Below are positions 42,894 through 51,349 of a DNA stretch of 64,000 nt, one piece after another (positions within the stretch are counted from its first letter, which is position 1; the number at the start of each line of letters is the position of its first letter). Under the pieces are notes generated by a model. That model saw only the letters and a program-made list of their open reading frames with translations. It was not told the DNA's origin and did no database searches. Made by a program: the position numbers and the translations under genes. This stretch comes from an uncultured Acidobacteriia bacterium (GTDB taxonomy: Bacteria; Acidobacteriota; Terriglobia; Bryobacterales; Bryobacteraceae). Location of the stretch: the NCBI GenBank assembly GCA_903875575.1, contig CAIQWJ010000020.1, forward strand, positions 1-64,000, in the 5' to 3' direction.

Positions 42894-43856
42894 CCATTTG
42901 AACCGATCGTCCGTAATCCCCATCTCCTCACCATCCTTGGCAATTTCTGGCCGCGCGGATTCGATTTTTCCGCATATCCCGAACAGCGGCAACTCGTCCG
43001 TACCGACCCCGACACTCAGGTTTTAGTGATCTCGCAGCAGCCAACGGGGAACCCCGTGGGCCAGATTGTGCTGCTGCATGGGCTGGAAGGATCTGGCGAA
43101 TCCGGCTACAACGTCAGCATGGCTTGGCAACTTCTGAATGCGGGCTTTGCGGTGCATCGCTTTCATATGCGGTCCTGCGGGGGCACGGAACAACTCTGCA
43201 AGACGCTGTATCATGCGGGGCTAACGGCGGATCTGCGGGCTTTTCTCACGCAGTTGAAGGCGGCGAATGACGGGCTGCCGGTGTACCTTGTGGGCTTCTC
43301 TCTGGGCGGCAATGTGGCGCTCAAGCTAGCGGGCGAAGAGGGCGAGACCGATTTGATCCACGGGGTTTGCGCGGTATCGACGCCCATTGATCTGGCGGCT
43401 TCGGCGCGGCGGATTGGCGAGCGGGACAACGCGCTCTATGAGAGTCGGTTCCTGAAGCGCATGAAGCAGCGGTTGCTGGCTACGGGGCGTTATACACAGG
43501 CGGATCTGAAGGGCTGCGACACGCTGTGGGAGATTGACGACAGGATCACGGCACCGTCGTTCGGGCTGGTGAACGCGGAGAATTACTATGGCACGCAATC
43601 GTCACAGAATTTTCTGCACGCGATCCGGGTGCCCGCAGCGCTGATCCAGGCGAAGGACGATAGCTTCATTCCATTTCGGATCTTCGGGCATCCTGCGATT
43701 GCCGCGAATCCTATGCTGCGACTGGTGGCGACGGAACATGGCGGTCATTTGGGCTTCCTTTCGCGTCACGCGCCCCGATTCTGGGTGGACGAAACGGTGC
43801 TGGAGTTTATTTCCACGCACTTGCGAACTCCCGCCCCGATGGTCCGTAATAGCTGA
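42888..43856 (+). CDS. YheT-family alpha/beta hydrolase
   Basis: The 322-residue protein opens PFEPIVRNPHLLTILGNFWPR, as in the YheT/COG0429 family. The hydrolase core is complete: LLHGLEGSGESGYN, FHMRSCGGTEQL, LVGFSLGGNVALKL (nucleophile Ser), IQAKDDSFIPF (acid) and TEHGGHLGFLS (His). No signal peptide. Substrate unknown; relatives cut short-chain esters. Its translation start lies inside a hairpin. The sigma factor gene begins one base after its stop. Confidence 0.9.
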   Translation: MRPFEPIVRNPHLLTILGNFWPRGFDFSAYPEQRQLVRTDPDTQVLVISQQPTGNPVGQIVLLHGLEGSGESGYNVSMAWQLLNAGFAVHRFHMRSCGGTEQLCKTLYHAGLTADLRAFLTQLKAANDGLPVYLVGFSLGGNVALKLAGEEGETDLIHGVCAVSTPIDLAASARRIGERDNALYESRFLKRMKQRLLATGRYTQADLKGCDTLWEIDDRITAPSFGLVNAENYYGTQSSQNFLHAIRVPAALIQAKDDSFIPFRIFGHPAIAANPMLRLVATEHGGHLGFLSRHAPRFWVDETVLEFISTHLRTPAPMVRNS

Positions 43857-43857
43857 T

Positions 43858-44382
43858 GTGAGTCTTGATTTCGGCACCATCGTCGCGGGGAACCAGCAAA
43901 TGGTTTTCAGCGTGGCGCTGCGGTTTCTGCGTAACCGCGAGGTGGCGGAAGAACTGGCGCAGGACGTTTTTCTGCAATGCTACCGGCAACTGGATCGCTT
44001 AGAAAGCGCAGAACACGCATGTTCGTGGCTGCGACGGGCTATTTGCCATCGTGCGATTGACGAACTGCGGAAGCAGCGGTATCGTCCGGCGATCGGGCTG
44101 GAGGGAATTCCGGAGCCGGCCTCGTCCGGGGCGATGCCGGATATGTTGCTGCGGGATCGGCTGCGGGAAATGGTGGAATGTTTGCCGGAGAAAGCGCGGA
44201 TGGTGGTGGTACTGCGGTATCAGGAAGACCTGGTGCCAACGGAGATCGCGGAGATGCTGGATATGCCGGTGAGTACGGTGAAGAGTCATCTGCATCGTTC
44301 GCTGGCGCTGCTGCGCGGACGGCTGGAGAAGAAGGTTTTGCGTGCGGGAATAGGCTTGCCCGCGACTGAGGTTTGCTCATGA
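43858..44382 (+). CDS. ECF-type RNA polymerase sigma factor
   Basis: GTG at 43858 gives 174 residues. Region 2 reads VFSVALRFLRNREVAEELAQDVFLQCY; region 4 reads LPEKARMVVVLRYQEDLVPTEIAEMLDMPVSTVKSHLHRSL. Typical ECF length, no extra domains. The next gene overlaps it by four bases and encodes a membrane protein fitting an anti-sigma factor. The downstream exported proteins may be its regulon. The target promoter is not known. Confidence 0.92.
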   Translation: MSLDFGTIVAGNQQMVFSVALRFLRNREVAEELAQDVFLQCYRQLDRLESAEHACSWLRRAICHRAIDELRKQRYRPAIGLEGIPEPASSGAMPDMLLRDRLREMVECLPEKARMVVVLRYQEDLVPTEIAEMLDMPVSTVKSHLHRSLALLRGRLEKKVLRAGIGLPATEVCS

Positions 44383-44753
44383 GTCAGGATAGCGGGAATT
44401 TCGAAAAGCAGTTGCGGGAGGCGTTAGGCCGGGAGGATGCGCCGGCGGGGTTTGCTGCGCGAGTTCTGGCGGCGGCCGCGGCGGAGAAGCAGGTGCGGGT
44501 GATGCCGGTTGCCGTTGCGAAGCTGCCGAAGTTGCCGAAGCAGAGTTGGATGCAGCGTCCGTTTGCGCTGGCGATTGCGGCGACAATTGCGGCGCTGGCG
44601 ATTGTGCCAGCCGTCGTACTGGACTACCAGCGACGGGAGGAGGCGCGCGGGATGAAGGCGAAGCAGGATCTGATGGTGGCGCTCTCGATTACGAAGAACC
44701 AGTTACAGCAAGCGCGGGCGAAAGTACAGCGCAGCAGCCGGAATACTCAATAG
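44379..44753 (+). CDS. Putative anti-sigma factor with one membrane helix
   Basis: ATG 44379 overlaps the sigma stop (ATGA) and gives 124 residues. The N-terminal part, FEKQLREALGREDAPAGFAA, faces the cytoplasm; a single membrane segment FALAIAATIAALAIVPAVVL lies at about residues 66-85; a short charged periplasmic tail follows (SITKNQLQQARAKVQ). No zinc motif is visible. The role as anti-sigma is inferred from position and topology. Confidence 0.75.
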   Translation: MSQDSGNFEKQLREALGREDAPAGFAARVLAAAAAEKQVRVMPVAVAKLPKLPKQSWMQRPFALAIAATIAALAIVPAVVLDYQRREEARGMKAKQDLMVALSITKNQLQQARAKVQRSSRNTQ

Positions 44754-44763
44754 GAGAAGAATC

Positions 44764-45333
44764 ATGATGAAGAGAATCGTTTTCGGGATTGCGGTTGCGC
44801 TGTCGTTCGTGCCTGCGTTGGCGGCGCAGGAGTTCGATTTCAAGGCGCTGGATAAGATTGGCGCCAATGCGTCGAGTTCGACGAATATCACGCTCGATGG
44901 AGACACGCTGCGGATGGCAGCGGGTTTTCTGGGTGGCGTGCAGGATAAAGATGCGGCGAATGTGAAGTCGCTGGTGGCGAATCTGAAAGCGATCTACGTG
45001 AGGTCGTACGAGTTCGAAAAGCCGGGGCAGTACAACGAGGCGGATCTGGCACCTTTGCGCGCGTATCTGAAGCAGCCGGCGTGGAAGGCGATTATCGATG
45101 TGAGGGAGAAGCAGGAATCGACGCAGGTGTATTTGCTGCCGTCACCGAATAATAAGCTGGCAGGCGTGGCGGTGGTTTCGACGGAACCGACCCAGGTGAC
45201 AATCGTGTACGTGAACGGTACATTGGAGATGAGCGATCTGCAGAAGCTGAGCGGCACGATGGGTATTCCGGATATCAGGCAACTGGATATGGTGAAGCCC
45301 GCCGACGGCAAGACAGACAAAAAGGCGAAATGA
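44764..45333 (+). CDS. Exported DUF4252-like protein
   Basis: The 189-residue protein has a signal peptide (IVFGIAVALSFVPALAAQ). The mature part reads FDFKALDKIGANASSSTNIT, AIYVRSYEFEKPGQYNEADL and VTIVYVNGTLEMSDLQKLSG, which fits the DUF4252 family found in sigma-factor operons of several phyla. Function unknown; periplasmic or membrane-attached. Follows the putative anti-sigma gene after 10 bases. Confidence 0.8.
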   Translation: MMKRIVFGIAVALSFVPALAAQEFDFKALDKIGANASSSTNITLDGDTLRMAAGFLGGVQDKDAANVKSLVANLKAIYVRSYEFEKPGQYNEADLAPLRAYLKQPAWKAIIDVREKQESTQVYLLPSPNNKLAGVAVVSTEPTQVTIVYVNGTLEMSDLQKLSGTMGIPDIRQLDMVKPADGKTDKKAK

Positions 45334-45677
45334 CTCTGATTGGTTCGGCGGCCGTGAAGATGGCGATGGCGATGGCGCTCTTGTGGCAGGCGGTGCCGGG
45401 GCAGCCGGCCGCCACTTTCGCCGGTGTGTTCCGCGGGATTGCCAGCGGGCACGTGATCATCGAAGTGGATGGCGGGCAGGACCTGCAGATGTTCGTGACC
45501 GGCGGGACGAAGTATGTACGCGAGGGTAAGCCCGCGAAGGCCTCGGAATTTCACGATGGCGACACGGTGGAAGTGGAGGCTGTGCGCGATCTGCGGATGA
45601 ATCTGGTGGCAAAGCGGGTGGAGGCGGTGAAGCCGAAGCCGAAGAAGCCGGCGGATGAGAGCGGGAGCCAGAATTGA
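45330..45677 (+). CDS. Small exported protein, DUF5666-like barrel
   Basis: The 115-residue product has a hydrophobic leader (AVKMAMAMALLWQAVPGQPA) and a single small beta barrel (FAGVFRGIASGHVIIEVDGG, YVREGKPAKASEFHDGDTVEV). It ends with a Lys/Pro-rich tail. The barrel resembles DUF5666-type domains; no more can be said. Overlaps both neighbours by four bases, so it is part of the sigma-factor operon. Confidence 0.6.
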   Translation: MTLIGSAAVKMAMAMALLWQAVPGQPAATFAGVFRGIASGHVIIEVDGGQDLQMFVTGGTKYVREGKPAKASEFHDGDTVEVEAVRDLRMNLVAKRVEAVKPKPKKPADESGSQN

Positions 45678-46279
45678 CGCGACGGAATCTGATGGCGCTG
45701 GCGGTGCTGGCCGGACTGATGTCGGTAGCAGGAATAGCGCAGGAATCAGAGCCGGAACCGGTTTACGTCTTCGGCACCACGGTGGTAATTCCTTCGGGCC
45801 TGCAGGGCGTCATCTACTACATTCACTCCGAGAAAAAGCTGGCGGAGCTGAAGAAAGAGAAGCCGCGGGGGACGATTTATACGTCTTCGCTCAATGTGCC
45901 GCCGCAGGATTACAAGCTGGGATTTCCGGGGATTTCGAATCGGCTGGAGTGGTTTGCGATTGAGTATACGGGGAAGTTCTGGATCGGAAAGCCGGGCGAG
46001 TACCGGTTTGAGCTGACGTCGGACGATGGGTCGATGCTGTACGTGGATGACAAGCTGGTGATCGATAACGGCGGGCTGCATGTGCCGGTGACGGTGGCAG
46101 GGAAGGTGCAGTTGGCTGGGGGGATTCATTCGATCCGGGTGCCGTATTTTCAGGGGCTGAAGTATCACGTGGCGCTGGTGCTGAAGATCGCCGGGCCGGG
46201 CGAGGAATTGAGGGTGTTCAGTACGGAAGAGTTTAAGCCGCCGGCTGACCCGGAAACGTGGGCGTTTCCGGGGAAGTAG
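45674..46279 (+). CDS. Exported PA14-domain protein (intact copy)
   Basis: TTG start at 45674 (TTGA overlap with the previous stop), 201 residues. After a signal peptide (LMALAVLAGLMSVAGIAQ) comes a PA14 domain at about residues 80-185: WFAIEYTGKFWIGKPGEYRF, LTSDDGSMLYVDDKLVIDNG, VQLAGGIHSIRVPYFQG and VALVLKIAGPGEEL. PA14 domains bind carbohydrate in adhesins, glycosidases and toxins. It closes the ECF operon and is also the left end of a unit repeated at 50.7-55.3 kb, where the second copy is broken. Confidence 0.88.
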   Translation: MTRRNLMALAVLAGLMSVAGIAQESEPEPVYVFGTTVVIPSGLQGVIYYIHSEKKLAELKKEKPRGTIYTSSLNVPPQDYKLGFPGISNRLEWFAIEYTGKFWIGKPGEYRFELTSDDGSMLYVDDKLVIDNGGLHVPVTVAGKVQLAGGIHSIRVPYFQGLKYHVALVLKIAGPGEELRVFSTEEFKPPADPETWAFPGK

Positions 46280-46344
46280 GGAGGGACATGAGTGGTTCGC
46301 CGCAGTGTCTCGGGCGCTCAGCATGGCCCAAGATCCACCGTTAG

Positions 46345-47583
46345 TCAGTCTGCGCTCCAAAAGGCCCAATGAACTTCTGGAATCGCGTCGTCTTCGACGA
46401 TAACGTGCCCTATGTCGAGCTTGCCGTCTGTTAGGTTGGCTTGCCAGATTTGCCGGTTTACCCGATAGAGAACGGTATTTCCTGACACTCGCAGGATTTC
46501 GCTATCGGCTTGTCCTGTCTTGATCTGAACGGTGCTTTTCGTTTGTAGATTCGTCAGCTCAAGTATGCCGGGGAACCACTCCTCATTGATGTTCTCAACG
46601 TAGAACTCGCGCACAGGTGGGGCGCTGCTATTGAGGTGACGCGGCTGGTTCAGTAGAGTTCGCTGGTTATCAGCGCCCGGGTTGACTCTCTGATTACCCG
46701 GATTCGGTTCGGCAACTACGGCTGCCAGCCATGATGTCTGGCCTGAATCAAAGATCCGGAGGTGCGAGTATGCGTTGATCGCGGACATCTGTCGGACTTC
46801 CCCAGTGTTGAGATCCTGGATGAAAACCTGCAAATTCACACTGAATATCGCGAATTGGTCATCGATGCATTTCAGAATAGCGAGGGTGTGCGGTGTGTCT
46901 TCGCCTTGGCGAGAGCGCGGAAGCTGCAGCGGGAGGCCCTTCGCGATGGCTCCTCTCATGTTAATCCAACGTTTCTCGCCTGATTGGTAAAATCGAAGTC
47001 CTTCCGCAGTCAGGCTCGAAAGTTTCGCCCGCCGACTGCGCTCCGTTCCGCCAGTGAGGCCTTCGAACAGAATCCCCGCCATTACCGCCGGATTCAGCGC
47101 CGCAGTAACTCTGGGTACACTACTTTCGCTTAGTGAAATGCCCAGCAATCCAGTTGAAAACGGCTCCGAATTGGTCTCGTGTTCCAAGACGACCGTGGGA
47201 CCTTGCCCGGGCACGCGGACAATTTGAGTGCTGACTAATGAGTCACCGACGTCAATTTTGACCGCATCGGCGTTGCCAGGATCTTCAAAATGAACGATTT
47301 GTAGGTGACTTGGCGCGATATGAGGTGACGCAACCACCAAAGCATTGCTGTCGGAAAGCACGAAGTCGACACCGTCGTTTCCGGACGCGAGTTCCCGCAC
47401 CATGCGTAGCGCACCAACGGCATTGACTTTGTAGAGCGTGGCCGGGAAGGTCACCGGGCGATCTGTTGTCGGAGTTGCGGCCAAAACATACAGAGTTGGT
47501 GTTCCGGTGAATGGTTGCGGTCTAGCGATTGCCGGAGCCAAAAAGTACGCAGCCAGCAGAATAGTCGACGTCGTCTTCGTCAT
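46345..47583 (-). CDS. Exported hypothetical protein downstream of effector A (candidate immunity or accessory protein)
   Basis: ATG 47583 has a good ribosome site (ggaggaattgact) and gives 412 residues. A signal peptide MTKTTSTILLAAYFLAPAIA is followed by a mature region of repeated beta strands (TPTLYVLAATPTTDRPVTFP, GVDFVLSDSNALVVASP, FYVENINEEWFPGILELTN, SEILRVSGNTVLYRVNRQIW) that could be a beta propeller. Family not recognised. It lies 29 bases behind the TIG-domain protein with the lysozyme-like end. No relative is encoded behind the second TIG protein, where another exported protein takes its place. An immunity or maturation role is inferred only from position. Confidence 0.6.
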   Translation of the reverse strand: MTKTTSTILLAAYFLAPAIARPQPFTGTPTLYVLAATPTTDRPVTFPATLYKVNAVGALRMVRELASGNDGVDFVLSDSNALVVASPHIAPSHLQIVHFEDPGNADAVKIDVGDSLVSTQIVRVPGQGPTVVLEHETNSEPFSTGLLGISLSESSVPRVTAALNPAVMAGILFEGLTGGTERSRRAKLSSLTAEGLRFYQSGEKRWINMRGAIAKGLPLQLPRSRQGEDTPHTLAILKCIDDQFAIFSVNLQVFIQDLNTGEVRQMSAINAYSHLRIFDSGQTSWLAAVVAEPNPGNQRVNPGADNQRTLLNQPRHLNSSAPPVREFYVENINEEWFPGILELTNLQTKSTVQIKTGQADSEILRVSGNTVLYRVNRQIWQANLTDGKLDIGHVIVEDDAIPEVHWAFWSAD

Positions 47584-47612
47584 AGTCAATTCCTCCAGGA
47601 ACAGCATGTCCA

Positions 47613-49877
47613 TCACAGCGCGGGCGCATGGCAAACAGAGTAGACATAGTCAGCCGGGTCGCTAAACAGCCAATACGGCGATCCGTCTGGTGAAAGCCTA
47701 AATATCAAGTAATACGAGGCTGCGCCGTTGAAAGCTTTTATCCAGTTCGCATCGCCATAGTCGTGTGTGCCAGTTCTGACGGGATAGGCGAACAGACAAG
47801 CGGTGCCCAATTGCGTATCGCTGGGTCCCGCGAATGGAGTTGTCGTCAAAGAGTTATAGTCTCGCCATTGTCTGAGTTGGTCCTGTTGAAAAGCATAGGC
47901 CGCCGTTTGTTTTGAAGTCAGGATGGAAAGCCCCGCTGTGATATTGCCTTGCCAGTTCCATAAGTCCTGTCCATTTGACGTCGTGGCCTGGGTCAGACCG
48001 TAGCCACTGTCGTTTGTATAGCAAGGGTAGCCAGCGGGCGTCCTACATGGTGATCCACCCGGGCTGAATTGGAAATATGAGGACTCCGCACTTACCATAT
48101 GTGAGAAGAACCAAGGCGCGTTGGTTCCATTGATGGCAGCATCGATCACGCTGTTGCTCGGGTTTGTTCCAAGGATATAGAAGGACACCGATCCATTCAC
48201 CGTGCCATTTACTTTCCACGAAAGAACAGCGGTACCTCCTCGGAAATTACCGGACCAGGGAACTGACCAGGGTGCTGATCCTGTGGTCGTAGATGGGCCG
48301 AAAGTGTCCGTGTTAGTGCCCGTTCCATCGGGTCTTGCGTACGAGACTGTCAGCGACCACTGTGTTGCATAGGATGAGATGGATGCCTGCATAGTTGCGC
48401 TGATGGACGGCATGGAAGGGGCCGCCGAAATGTATACAACTCCTCCGGGGCCAATGGCCGAACCTCCACTCGTAACGGCCGCATTGTACGATGCCGCAAC
48501 TACGTTGGCGCTGTTCTGGGCGCTGGCCCCCCCGCCTCCCCCACCTCCCTGAAAGCCATTCCCCAAATATCCCTCGGAAGTCAGGATGATCGTCGCGGGT
48601 CCGTTTGGTACTGTGTCAGGTACGGAGAGGGTAAACGATGCCGACGAAGTAACGTGATTATCGAACGCCGACACGCTCCCGGTTGGTATGTTGAGTTGCC
48701 CGCCCCCCGGCCAATAAACGGTTATGATGGGGTGCTCGCCAAAACCGCTGCCGTTGAGAGTAACGGAATATAAGTTGCCCGCCAGCCAAGACGCTGGGCT
48801 TACCGATGTGATGATAGGCGTGGGGTCTGGCACGAACACGCTGGCAGTGGTATTCATCGCGCTGTAGCTCGGCTGCCCGACGTGTTGGGGAACAAAAGTC
48901 CCGTTATGTCCGTTGGAGAAAACCTGAACACCAACGGAGCCGGAGACCAACCCGTGGTACGCGGGGACAGTCGCATTTATCACGGTGTCCGTGGAATTGG
49001 TAATTGACGCGAAACCTGCAATTCCATCTGGAGTTACGAATCCCAGATCGGGAGACGTTCCGAAGCCGCTGCCCTGGACGGTAACTGTGTTGGCCTGACC
49101 GTAGCTCCAGTTGGTGGGCGAAACGGAAGAAATCGACGGGGTGGGATCTCCGCCGTTAACGGTAAACTGGTCACTGCTATCGTTTATGATTGCACTGGAG
49201 CCCCAACAGGTGGTGAGTTGTACCGTCTTGTTTCCCAGTGAAAGCAGGGGGGAGCTGTTGCCGGAGTAAGCCACGTTCACCTGGTAGTCGCTCACGTAAG
49301 TGACAGTCACCGGTGAACCGTCCAGAGTTACAGAGACGTTGCAACTGCCGTCGCCTGAGAGGTACCAGCCGTAGATGCCGATCCATCCGTCATAGCCAGC
49401 CGGTCCGCTGTTCGGGTAGATGCCGCCGATGATGGGCTGCTCCGGCGTGACCTGCTGGACGACATACGTCACAGCATCGGTGTCATATTCGTAGTTCTCC
49501 CACATGGCGAGGTAATCGTTATAAAAATAATGAAAACCTGCGATGGTGTAGGTGGAACCGGATGAGCCGCTGTCCCAAATGACGACTTGGGCATCCATGA
49601 CATCCCAGTCTCCATCCTGGGACCAGCCTGTGAACCGGCCGTCGACGTATTCCTGGCCTTGCACGTAGGCTCCGCACAAGTACGACCACTCGCAATCCGC
49701 GTAGTTGACCACGGAGTAGGTCGAGAGCTGGATAAAGTCACCGGAAACGTCGGCAGCGCTGCCCCAGTCCATTGCCTGAGCCCGGGTTCCGCCAAAGAGG
49801 GCCATCAACACGATTATGACAGCCAGCGGAGCTAATGATTTCGCGGCTAATAATGCCGCGCGAAGAGCAAGTTTCAT
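47613..49877 (-). CDS. Secreted TIG-domain protein with lysozyme-like C-terminus (effector A)
   Basis: The 754-residue protein contains: signal peptide (LAPLAVIIVLMALFGGTRAQA, to about 35); a unique cysteine-containing beta region (about 36-130); at least three IPT/TIG immunoglobulin-like domains (about 138-232, 238-343, 348-440; for example ISSVSPTNWSYGQANTVTVQ, then GSGFG); a Gly-rich linker; a further beta domain (about 460-580); and a C-terminal 166 residues resembling lytic transglycosylases, with FSHMVSAESSYFQF (candidate catalytic Glu598), then GYGLTQAT (625) and LWNWQGNITAGLSIL. The first 350 residues match the protein at 52315-54945 closely; the rest does not. Upstream gene overlap is ATGA. 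The peptidoglycan-cutting role is inferred. Confidence 0.75.
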   Translation of the reverse strand: MKLALRAALLAAKSLAPLAVIIVLMALFGGTRAQAMDWGSAADVSGDFIQLSTYSVVNYADCEWSYLCGAYVQGQEYVDGRFTGWSQDGDWDVMDAQVVIWDSGSSGSTYTIAGFHYFYNDYLAMWENYEYDTDAVTYVVQQVTPEQPIIGGIYPNSGPAGYDGWIGIYGWYLSGDGSCNVSVTLDGSPVTVTYVSDYQVNVAYSGNSSPLLSLGNKTVQLTTCWGSSAIINDSSDQFTVNGGDPTPSISSVSPTNWSYGQANTVTVQGSGFGTSPDLGFVTPDGIAGFASITNSTDTVINATVPAYHGLVSGSVGVQVFSNGHNGTFVPQHVGQPSYSAMNTTASVFVPDPTPIITSVSPASWLAGNLYSVTLNGSGFGEHPIITVYWPGGGQLNIPTGSVSAFDNHVTSSASFTLSVPDTVPNGPATIILTSEGYLGNGFQGGGGGGGASAQNSANVVAASYNAAVTSGGSAIGPGGVVYISAAPSMPSISATMQASISSYATQWSLTVSYARPDGTGTNTDTFGPSTTTGSAPWSVPWSGNFRGGTAVLSWKVNGTVNGSVSFYILGTNPSNSVIDAAINGTNAPWFFSHMVSAESSYFQFSPGGSPCRTPAGYPCYTNDSGYGLTQATTSNGQDLWNWQGNITAGLSILTSKQTAAYAFQQDQLRQWRDYNSLTTTPFAGPSDTQLGTACLFAYPVRTGTHDYGDANWIKAFNGAASYYLIFRLSPDGSPYWLFSDPADYVYSVCHAPAL

Positions 49878-50260
49878 TTTGTCCTCCTGACCGGAGGGTC
49901 GCGGTGTCTAATTCGGGGTGCTTCGCTGCCGACGACAAAGGCGTAGAGGACGGCATAACGTTTCTCACCCAGGCCTGACTTGAGTTGTTTGACGTAGTCG
50001 GTGACGATCTTCTCCCTGGCGTTCTCGAGTTGCAGGATTTGTGCGTGATCCTGACCGGAAACCTTAACCGTTGGCGGGTATTTCGCCAATATTGTTTTGA
50101 TTGTGGAGAGACTGGTTTTGTCGAAGGCGGTGAGATCCGTCATGCACCGGGCGGCCGTGCTTTTGACAAGAGCCTCTTCGGAATCGGAAAGACCAGCTGC
50201 TGTTTTGACGTGATGCCGCGGCACGGAGTCGCCGGGGACAGCAAGTGCCATGGATGGTGT
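48822..50260. repeat. Segmental duplication block, copy A
   Basis: This 1.44-kb block covers the first 350 codons of effector A and the last 129 codons of its partner gene. It matches 53889-55328 at high identity and equal length, so no net insertion or deletion. The left edge is the codon run for VPDPTP, where the two large proteins stop being alike. The right edge is at ggtgt, 50260. Confidence 0.85.
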
Positions 50261-50647
50261 CCTGGAGGCTGGATTAGCCAAAGCCGCGCTGGCCAAGGTG
50301 CCTGGTGTGGAAGGTGCCGGGCGGACCGATGGAGATGGAACGGATACCAGATTGGCTGGCGATGGGGGCTTTGCCGACAATAGCGTTCGGTTTGTGATGG
50401 ATGCTGCAACCGCGCCGCTTTGGATTCCATTGGCAAACGTCTCCAGCGACTGCACATGGGCGAAGAAAAACCGGTAGAGGATGTAATCGCCGGGGATATT
50501 CTTGAGCTTGGTGACGTCGACCGTTGGCTGCTGTGCGAGTAGCGTGGCTGCGGAGATGGCAATGGCGGCCAGAACGTTTAACGCGCGGCGGGAGGCCTGG
50601 CTACGAAAAGGTCCGTAATGTGCTGGGGGGATCGTTTGATAGCTCAT
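49874..50647 (-). CDS. Exported partner encoded upstream of effector A
   Basis: ATG 50647 gives 257 residues (an upstream ATG at 50704 would add 19). It has a signal-like segment (RRALNVLAAIAISAATLLAQ), a Pro/Ser/Ala-rich linker (PSPANLVSVPSPSVRPAPST) and a helical C-terminal domain (SEEALVKSTAARCMTDLTAF, HAQILQLENAREKIVTDYVKQL, GEKRYAVLYAFVVGSEAPRI). Family unknown. Its stop overlaps the TIG protein start. A close copy of its last 125 residues lies at 54942-55319. The tight coupling suggests it helps export or hold the large protein, but this is inference. Confidence 0.65.
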   Translation of the reverse strand: MSYQTIPPAHYGPFRSQASRRALNVLAAIAISAATLLAQQPTVDVTKLKNIPGDYILYRFFFAHVQSLETFANGIQSGAVAASITNRTLLSAKPPSPANLVSVPSPSVRPAPSTPGTLASAALANPASRTPSMALAVPGDSVPRHHVKTAAGLSDSEEALVKSTAARCMTDLTAFDKTSLSTIKTILAKYPPTVKVSGQDHAQILQLENAREKIVTDYVKQLKSGLGEKRYAVLYAFVVGSEAPRIRHRDPPVRRTK

Positions 50648-50698
50648 AATGACATGATTAATTCGGCTACTGGATAACGATATCACGGAAATCAAGAA

Positions 50699-51287
50699 AT
50701 GCAATGGAAAAAAGTGAGAGTTGTAAGGAATGTCGTAAGTCAGATTGGAATAGCGACAGGAATTCTGGCGGTGCTGTTGCTGACGGGGATGCTGACGGGG
50801 ATGCTGACGGCGGCGGGCGTAGCGCAGGAATCAAAGTCGGAACCGGCTGGCGGAGCTGAAGAAGGAAAAGCCACGCGGTACGATTTACTCGTCTTCGCTC
50901 AATGTCCCGCCGCAGGATTACACGCTGGGATTTCCGGGGATCTCGAATCGGCTGGAGTGGTTTGCGATTGAGTATACGGGGAAGTTCTGGATCGGGAAGC
51001 CGGGGGAGTATCGGTTTGAGCTGACGTCGGACGATGGGTCGATGCTGTATGTGGACGACAAGCTGGTAATTGATAACGGCGGGCTGCATGTGCCCATGAC
51101 GGTGGCGGGGAAGGTGCAATTAGCCGGGGGAATTCATACGATCCGGGTGCCCTATTTTCAGGGACTGAAGTATCATGTGGGGCTGGTGCTGAAGATCGCC
51201 GGGCCGGGCGAGGAATTGAGGGTGTTCAGTACGGAAGAGTTTAAGCCGCCGGCTGACCCGGAAACGTGGGCGTTTCCGGGGAAGTAG
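50699..51287 (+). pseudogene. Broken second copy of the PA14 gene
   Basis: It opens with a signal peptide and a 12-base direct repeat (ctgacggggatg twice). Relative to the intact copy at 45674 it then lacks about 77 bases between ggaaccgg and ctggcggag, which removes the region before the PA14 domain and shifts the frame. The PA14 codons that follow remain nearly identical and open (IGKPGEYRF and LYVDDKLVIDNG in the second frame, to the stop at 51287). A short restart product from ATG 51042 is possible. The loss looks recent, since the rest is well preserved. Confidence 0.8.
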
Positions 51288-51349
51288 GGGGAACGCCGCT
51301 GCGTTGTGCCGGACCATGCCTAGGTCCTTCCACGGCTCCATTCCCCGAA

